The notes under the pieces are model-generated. The model saw only the letters and a program-made list of their open reading frames with translations. It was not told where the DNA came from and ran no database searches. Made by a program: the position numbers and the translations under genes. Positions 63,830 through 64,000 of a stretch of 64,000 bases of DNA are shown here, in pieces; the first letter of the stretch is position 1; each line of letters begins with the position of its first letter. The DNA comes from Micropterix aruncella (Eukaryota > Arthropoda > Insecta > Lepidoptera > Micropterigidae): positions 1,612,001 through 1,676,000 of the forward strand of contig OX155974.1 of assembly GCA_944548615.1 (NCBI GenBank), in the 5' to 3' direction.

Positions 63830-64000
63830 AGTTGCAGTGCGGTTTTTCGCGCGTGAAGGTTGGCTTCCGAGCGTTAAATCACATTATTAAGAGGCCGTAC
63901 ACGAAATTTTGAACATTTCGTGAATTTACGTAATTTTGCAGACGTGAATTTAAGGTTAAAATACTGTATTTCTATAACTTTTATTGCACAACATAAACGA
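63830..64000. other. Unrecognised sequence at window end
   Basis: AT-rich, with GTGCGGTTTTTCGCGCGTGA; no open frame or repeat match found within the window. Confidence 0.5.

Overview
This window reads as nuclear DNA of an insect, most likely a moth or butterfly. The reasons are Helitrons with the termini common in Lepidoptera (TCTATACTAATATTATAAA or TCTTAATATATATAAAT starts, CTAG-T ends), many CR1/L2-, RTE- and RNase-H-type non-LTR fragments, TTAA-flanked piggyBac-like non-autonomous elements, and spliced host exons. No prokaryotic genes, rRNA, CRISPR array or virus-like gene is visible. The species assignment is inference.

Host genes are few. A CpG-rich putative first exon (about 22850-23159, GTAAGT donor) lies about 7.3 kb upstream of a spliced exon at 30499 whose frame carries the FAGGKW...LPRPPSHW signature of the PNRC (proline-rich nuclear receptor coactivator) family, followed by about 3 kb of UTR-like sequence with a CpG-rich tail. 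The last exon of the chaperonin subunit CCT7 is on the minus strand at 59300-59389. A C2H2 zinc-finger exon (49258-49874, minus) is cut off by a LINE insertion.

Nearly everything else is nested mobile DNA. 1-7.7 kb: copies of an about 660-bp retroposon (called family A here), a Penelope-like element inside one copy with a CR1 inside that, and an intact Tc1 (DD34E) element. 7.9-20.8 kb: 3' ends of a LINE with a restriction-like endonuclease signature (family B), RTE and CR1 fragments, TTAA elements, foldbacks, and a PIF/Harbinger remnant inside family A. 21-30 kb: a Helitron, a 3.8-kb TTAA element, and a long-inverted-repeat element carrying another TTAA element. 33.9-49 kb: further A and B copies, Helitrons, an RTE, and a LINE interrupted by two other elements. 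49.9-54 kb: a degenerate tandem array, an hAT remnant, a foldback element, and a 1.75-kb TIR element carrying a THAP pseudogene and an open spliced SWIM-type gene. 54-64 kb: more LINEs, a pogo/Tigger remnant, CCT7, an (AT)n tract, and the longest family-B copy.

The most unusual signal is shared by at least six otherwise different TTAA-flanked families (D, E, F, G, H, N). Each has, beside one terminus only, two copies of a family-specific motif, palindromic in most families, exactly 43 bp apart (44 in family G). The motif differs between families and is largely matched between its two copies within a family. This looks like a diversified recognition site with a fixed spacing. The second candidate for novelty is the THAP + SWIM element at 52237-53983.
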